A stretch of 64,000 bases of DNA from the NCBI RefSeq assembly GCF_006715725.1, contig NZ_VFNU01000001.1:992001-1056000 (forward strand), in the 5' to 3' direction. Each line of letters starts with the position of its first letter. Position 1 is the stretch's first letter. This DNA comes from Nocardioides sp. SLBN-35 (GTDB taxonomy: Bacteria; Actinomycetota; Actinomycetes; Propionibacteriales; Nocardioidaceae). The position numbers and the translations under genes are program-made. Below, piece after piece: positions 60,294 to 64,000 of the stretch. Below the pieces are notes generated by a model. The model saw only the letters and a program-made list of their open reading frames with translations. It was not told the DNA's origin and did not search any database.

Positions 60294-61211
60294 ATGACTG
60301 AGGACCTCGACCAGGACGGCCTGCCGCGGCTGCCCGCGCTGACCGGGCCCGCGGTGGCCGAGTCGCTGCCGGGCCTGGCGCGCGTCGCCGGGTCGGCAGC
60401 GCTGCACACCGCCGGCTGGGGCCTGCGCACCACCACCCGCAACTGGATGCGGGTCGGACGCGCGGTCACCAGCAGGGACGAGGCGGCGTCGTTGATCCGT
60501 GACGTCGGGTCGTACGTCGGCGCGCTCGGCGAGGTCGCCAAGCAGGTGTCCGGCGGGGTGCCCGTGGCCACCGCCCTGATGCGGGCCGGCGAGACGCTGG
60601 GTGGCACCGCCGACCGTCCGCGCGAGGTGATCGCGTCCCCCGTCGTCGACGGCCAGGTGGTCGCGTCGCGGCCCCAGTCGCTGCGCGACCGCGGCAAGGA
60701 CCTGCTGGAGCGCTCCCGCGACGTGTGGAGCACCGACGACCGGCACCCGGCGTTCGACCGGATCCTCGACGAGCTCGCCCCCGACGAGGCCCGGATCCTG
60801 GTCATGCTGCTCAGCAAGGGGCCGCAGCCGTCGGTCGACGTCCGCACGGGCGGGCCGATCGGCATGGTCAGCAGCCAGCTGGTCGCGCCTGGCCTCAACA
60901 TGGTCGGCCCGCGGGCCGGCCTGCGCTACCTGGAGCAGGTGCCGTCGTACCTCAACAACCTGTTCCGGCTGGGCCTGGTCTGGTTCTCCCGGGAGCCGGT
61001 GCACGACCACATGGAGTACCAGGTGCTCGAGGCGCAGCCCGACGTGCTCGCAGCGCTGCACTCGGTGAAGTTCGCCAAGGTCGTGCGCCGCAGCATCCAC
61101 CTCACCCCGTTCGGCGAGGAGTTCTGCAAGCTGGCGCTGGTCGACGAGGCCGTCGCGTCCAGCTCCGACCTGCCCGAGCACGAGGCGCCGCCGGAGATCG
61201 ACGGACAGTGA
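60294..61211 (+). CDS. DUF4393 / Abi-alpha-type protein, module 2
   Basis: 305 residues from ATG 60294 after GGAAGG. Residues about 145-285 match module 1: DDRHPAFDRILDELAPDEARILVMLLSKGPQPSVDVR, VPSYLNNLFRLGLVWFSREPVHDHMEYQVLEAQPDVLAAL and RRSIHLTPFGEEFCKLAL. An additional N-terminal 135 residues include ALHTAGWGLRTTTRNWMRVGRAVTSRDEAASLIRDVGSYVGALGEVAKQVSGGVP, absent from the shorter copy. The spacer to the DUF445 gene upstream is 25 bp, so the two form an operon. Confidence 0.8.
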   Translation: MTEDLDQDGLPRLPALTGPAVAESLPGLARVAGSAALHTAGWGLRTTTRNWMRVGRAVTSRDEAASLIRDVGSYVGALGEVAKQVSGGVPVATALMRAGETLGGTADRPREVIASPVVDGQVVASRPQSLRDRGKDLLERSRDVWSTDDRHPAFDRILDELAPDEARILVMLLSKGPQPSVDVRTGGPIGMVSSQLVAPGLNMVGPRAGLRYLEQVPSYLNNLFRLGLVWFSREPVHDHMEYQVLEAQPDVLAALHSVKFAKVVRRSIHLTPFGEEFCKLALVDEAVASSSDLPEHEAPPEIDGQ

Positions 61212-61228
61212 CGCGGTAGGCCGGCAGG

Positions 61229-62716
61229 TCAGCGGATGATCCGCCCGCCCGCCTTCTGCCACCACGCCGCGGCCGCACGGGCGGCGTCGGGGAGCTGGGG
61301 GTCGGCCGCGAGGTCGGCCAGCTCCGGCTGCTGCGACATCCCGGCCGCGAACATCGCCTCGTAGCCGACCTGGTCCTCGCGCTGCACCAGCTCGCGGAGC
61401 AGCCCGCGCTCGAGCGGTACGCCCGCGAAGCCGCAGATGCTCAGCCCGGCACCGCGCAGGACCAGGTCGTCGGACGCCAGCCACGGCGCCGGGTCGGCCG
61501 AGTCGAACGGGATCATCAGGTTGGCGAACGCGAAGGCCGCGCCGTGCCGTGTGGTCTCGTCCGGTCCGTCCAGGGCGGAGCGGCAGATCAGCTCGCGCAC
61601 ACGGTCGGCGAAGGGCGAGGCGACCAGGAGGAACGACGAGGTCGTCACGTGTGTCGCCCGGAAGTCGTAGAGCACCTCGAACAGCAGCCGGGCCAGCATC
61701 GCCTCGCCCCCGTGGCCGTCGGCGACCTCGGCGGCGAGCGCGGCGGCGTACGAGTAGTGGTGGTTGCGCCGCGTCCGGGTCCACGCGGCCGCGCGGCGCG
61801 GCTCGACCAGGTCCTCGGTGAGCCGGGCCCTGACCTCGGCGCGGAACTCCGGCGGGCAGCCCGCCAGGGTGGCGCTGAGGATCGGCTGGCGCAGCGCGTC
61901 GCCGACGGCGGCGTCGCACGCGGCGGCGTACACCGGCACCAGCGGGAGCCAGTCGGTACGCCGCAGCCCGCCGACGCTGCGCATGTTCTGGATGCCCAGG
62001 CACCCGGCCCGCGCGATGATCCACGACTCGTCGGACAGCAGCTCGCCGCACCAGGTGACCAGCTCAGGGGTGGGGAGCTCGGTGATCGCGCTGAGCAGGT
62101 CGGCGGCGCGCTGCATGCCGGGCCGCTCGACCGCCTCCCGGATCACCTGGCCGACCACGTCGGCGTACGGGCTGCAGCGCAGCTTGCTCAGCGCCTCGTA
62201 CCTCAGCTGGTAGGCCGTGCCGGCGGCCCGGCCCACCTCGTCGGCCAGGCGTACGACGAGCGGGCGGATCGTGTGCGCGGGCATCCCGAACGACGTGAGC
62301 ACGTGGTACTCGGCGAAGCGCAGCCAGTCCTGCGCACTCGGGTCGGTGGACTGCACGGTGTCGACCGCGGTCGTGAACCCGGCCAGGGTCGGCTCCGGGA
62401 CGTAGGGGTCGGTGTCCGCGGGCGCGTAGGCGAAGGTCCGGCACAGCACGTCGACCGGCGCGCGCAGGTGGCCGTGGGGCAGCCCGAGGGCACGCTCGTA
62501 CGCCGCGACCACCGACCCGCTGCGCCGGCCCGTGGTCTCGACGCGCGAGAGCGTCGCGGGCGAGAGCCCGCCCCCGCTGCGCGCCGCGAACTCCCGCAGC
62601 GGCACCCCGGCGGAGACCCGGCTGGTCCTCAGCAGCCAGCCGATGCGCGCGGCGACGTCGATCCGCGCCCCGGCCAGCGGGGTGGGGTCGTCGATCTCGT
62701 CGGTGTGCCGAGCCAC
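61229..62716 (-). CDS. XRE-family transcriptional regulator with large helical C-terminus
   Basis: 495 residues. Residues about 18-75 hold a helix-turn-helix of Cro/C1 type (RIGWLLRTSRVSAGVPLREFAARSGGGLSPATLSRVETTGRRSGSVVAAYERALGLP). The remaining 400 residues are helical repeats (ARAGCLGIQNMRSVGG..., LATAALAAEVADG..., ASDDLVLRGAGLSICGFAGVP) with a mix of HEAT-like pairs; no enzymatic motif is evident. It is convergent with the Abi-alpha-type gene 17 bp away and divergent from clpB. Its targets are unknown. Confidence 0.75.
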   Translation of the reverse strand: MARHTDEIDDPTPLAGARIDVAARIGWLLRTSRVSAGVPLREFAARSGGGLSPATLSRVETTGRRSGSVVAAYERALGLPHGHLRAPVDVLCRTFAYAPADTDPYVPEPTLAGFTTAVDTVQSTDPSAQDWLRFAEYHVLTSFGMPAHTIRPLVVRLADEVGRAAGTAYQLRYEALSKLRCSPYADVVGQVIREAVERPGMQRAADLLSAITELPTPELVTWCGELLSDESWIIARAGCLGIQNMRSVGGLRRTDWLPLVPVYAAACDAAVGDALRQPILSATLAGCPPEFRAEVRARLTEDLVEPRRAAAWTRTRRNHHYSYAAALAAEVADGHGGEAMLARLLFEVLYDFRATHVTTSSFLLVASPFADRVRELICRSALDGPDETTRHGAAFAFANLMIPFDSADPAPWLASDDLVLRGAGLSICGFAGVPLERGLLRELVQREDQVGYEAMFAAGMSQQPELADLAADPQLPDAARAAAAWWQKAGGRIIR

Positions 62717-63166
62717 CTCGGTATCGTGCCTCCGCCGCCGCCCTCCCGCTGCGTTTCACTCGGACTCGGGACCGAAACAATCGCTTTCGAGGACACCGGT
62801 CGTGTCACGTTGTTCTCGGCGCGGTCGGCCCTGAGGCCAGCGCGGTGTGGGGTCGCGTTCCTGCTCCGGGGAACAGGAGGACGGCCCGGGCCGACCGCGA
62901 CGACTCGCCGTGACTCGTGGTGGGTGGATGAGCCCGAGACCTGTCCGCCCACCACGTCCCTCGTTGGCCCGCTCCTCGCGCCGTCGACGGCAGCCCGCTC
63001 GCACTGGGTCGACCACGTGCGCCCGCGCCCACCCACGAGGTGACCGGGGACACCATGGTTCGCGCAAAGTTGAGCGGAACAGACTCAACTTTCGGGACGT
63101 TGGACCTGATGACCGGTCGGAGCATTCCGGCCAAGATGGAACCCAGACACTCTCGAGGAGCACTGC
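62717..63166. other. Gene-free interval between the XRE regulator and clpB
   Basis: 450 bp with no ORF I can support in either strand. It holds the divergent promoters; the only site I can name is the HAIR-type element at 63069-63089. A loosely symmetric GTTTC...GAAAC pair occurs at about 62754-62779, which could be an operator for the XRE protein, but this is weak. Confidence 0.5.
63069..63089. promoter_or_regulatory. HAIR-type HspR operator, clpB promoter
   Basis: GTTGAGC-n7-ACTCAAC keeps the TTGAG-n9-CTCAA core and spacing of the HAIR consensus. It lies inside a 9-bp perfect inverted repeat, AAAGTTGAG (63066-63074) and CTCAACTTT (63084-63092). The clpB ATG is about 75 bp downstream, as expected for an HspR-repressed promoter. 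Confidence 0.75.
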
Positions 63167-64000
63167 ATGAGCCAATTCGGGGCCGACAAGTTCACCACGC
63201 GCAGCCGCGAGGCGATCGAGGCCGCCCAGCTCGCCGCGACCACGGCGGGCAACACCACCGTCGAGCCGATCCACCTGCTCGTCGCCCTGCTGCTGCAGGA
63301 GGACGGGACCGCCGCCCACCTCGTCGCCAAGGCCGGCGTCGACGTCTCGGGGTTGGTCCACGCCGCCTCCGCGGCCCGCGACGGGCTGCCGCGCGCCAGC
63401 GGCGCCACCGTCCAGCAGCCGTCCGGGTCGGCCGCCCTGACCCGGGTCCTGGCGTCCGCGCTGGACCTTGCACGGTCGATGAAGGACGAGTACGTCGCGA
63501 CCGAGCACCTGCTCATCGCGCTCGCCACCGTCGAATCCTCGGCCCAGCAGGTGCTGGGCGACGCGGGCCTGAGTGCTGACGCCCTGCGCGAGTCGCTGAC
63601 CGCCGTGCGCGGCAACCGCCGGGTGACCTCGCAGGACGCCGAGGCGACGTACGAGGCGCTGGAGAAGTACTCCGTCGACCTCACTGCCGCCGCCGAGGAG
63701 GGCAAGCTGGACCCGGTCATCGGCCGGGACCAGGAGATCCGACGCGTGGTGCAGGTGCTGTCGCGCCGTACGAAGAACAACCCGGTGCTCATCGGCGAGC
63801 CCGGCGTCGGCAAGACCGCCGTCGTGGAGGGCCTCGCCCAGCGCGTGGTCGCCGGCGACGTCCCCGACTCGCTCAAGGGCAAGCGGGTGCTCTCGCTCGA
63901 CCTGATGGGCATGGTCGCCGGCGCGAAGTACCGCGGCGAGTTCGAGGAGCGGCTCAAGGCGGTCCTCGACGAGATCAAGCAGTCCGAGGGCCAGGTCATC
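63167..64000 (+). CDS. clpB: ATP-dependent chaperone ClpB, 5' part only
   Basis: The 278 residues present begin [38 protein letters not shown] after GAGGAG, in the ClpB/ClpC N-domain style. They continue with the NBD1 start [37 protein letters not shown] (Walker A at about 210-217) and [25 protein letters not shown]. ClpB dissolves protein aggregates with DnaK-DnaJ-GrpE. The gene runs off the end of the window. Confidence 0.95.
   Translation, partial: MSQFGADKFTTRSREAIEAAQLAATTAGNTTVEPIHLLVALLLQEDGTAAHLVAKAGVDVSGLVHAASAARDGLPRASGATVQQPSGSAALTRVLASALDLARSMKDEYVATEHLLIALATVESSAQQVLGDAGLSADALRESLTAVRGNRRVTSQDAEATYEALEKYSVDLTAAAEEGKLDPVIGRDQEIRRVVQVLSRRTKNNPVLIGEPGVGKTAVVEGLAQRVVAGDVPDSLKGKRVLSLDLMGMVAGAKYRGEFEERLKAVLDEIKQSEGQVI

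Overview
The window is GC-rich (about 70 percent by eye), densely coded DNA from an actinobacterium, most likely a Nocardioides-type member of the Propionibacteriales. Pointers are a dnaK-grpE-dnaJ-hspR operon with HspR (HAIR) operators, a mycothiol-dependent maleylpyruvate isomerase family protein, an F420-type (Ddn/LLM) enzyme set, KstR-type operators, a DesA3-like desaturase with its reductase, polyhydroxyalkanoate genes, actinobacterial DUF6230/DUF6114 proteins, frequent GTG starts and many 1-4 nt start/stop overlaps. No rRNA, tRNA, CRISPR array, transposase or prophage gene was recognised. The genus is inference.

Layout. 1-7.9 kb: an FBP zinc-finger protein (cut by the window edge), a SnoaL-like protein behind a KstR-type box, a sulfotransferase-like unknown, an Rrf2 regulator, a FadE5-type acyl-CoA dehydrogenase, a secreted GH43-like protein, then a mycothiol-enzyme/SDR/DivIVA-like run. 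8-12.4 kb: a membrane GGDEF-EAL protein overlapping a protein that joins an MshEN c-di-GMP receptor domain to a degenerate family 2 glycosyltransferase. 12.4-19.8 kb: two tiny Cys-rich paralogues around a DUF1294 protein, a crotonase, an anchored unknown, a desaturase/ferredoxin-reductase operon with a divergent PucR-type regulator, and an SGNH lipoprotein. 20-27 kb: two CitE/malyl-CoA-lyase-type genes, small genes, phaC-phaZ and a second PucR-type regulator. 27-33.5 kb: an ion-transporter operon, a two-component system, an ABC exporter with a nitroreductase.

33.7-40.4 kb: a 50-residue protein, a very large LuxR/ATPase regulator, a P450, an EspC-like pair and a VOC protein. 40.4-46.5 kb: sulfotransferase, SDR, AKR, DUF1214, LLM, Ddn-like and SnoaL-like genes, with two more KstR-type boxes; this looks like a steroid-degradation accessory cluster. 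47.5-51.7 kb: dnaK-grpE-dnaJ-hspR. 51.9-56.9 kb: six overlapping DUF6230/DUF6114-type genes divergent from a signal peptidase I. 57-61.2 kb: two tandem DUF445 plus DUF4393/Abi-alpha modules. 61.2-64 kb: an XRE regulator and the start of clpB.

A striking non-coding theme is that the gaps between genes are filled with large nested inverted repeats. Two arrays 32 kb apart (about 19.84-20.08 and 51.68-51.93 kb) share a CGACCCGGC core repeated every 32 bp, head-to-tail and then inverted, and the stop codons of neighbouring genes lie inside repeat units.
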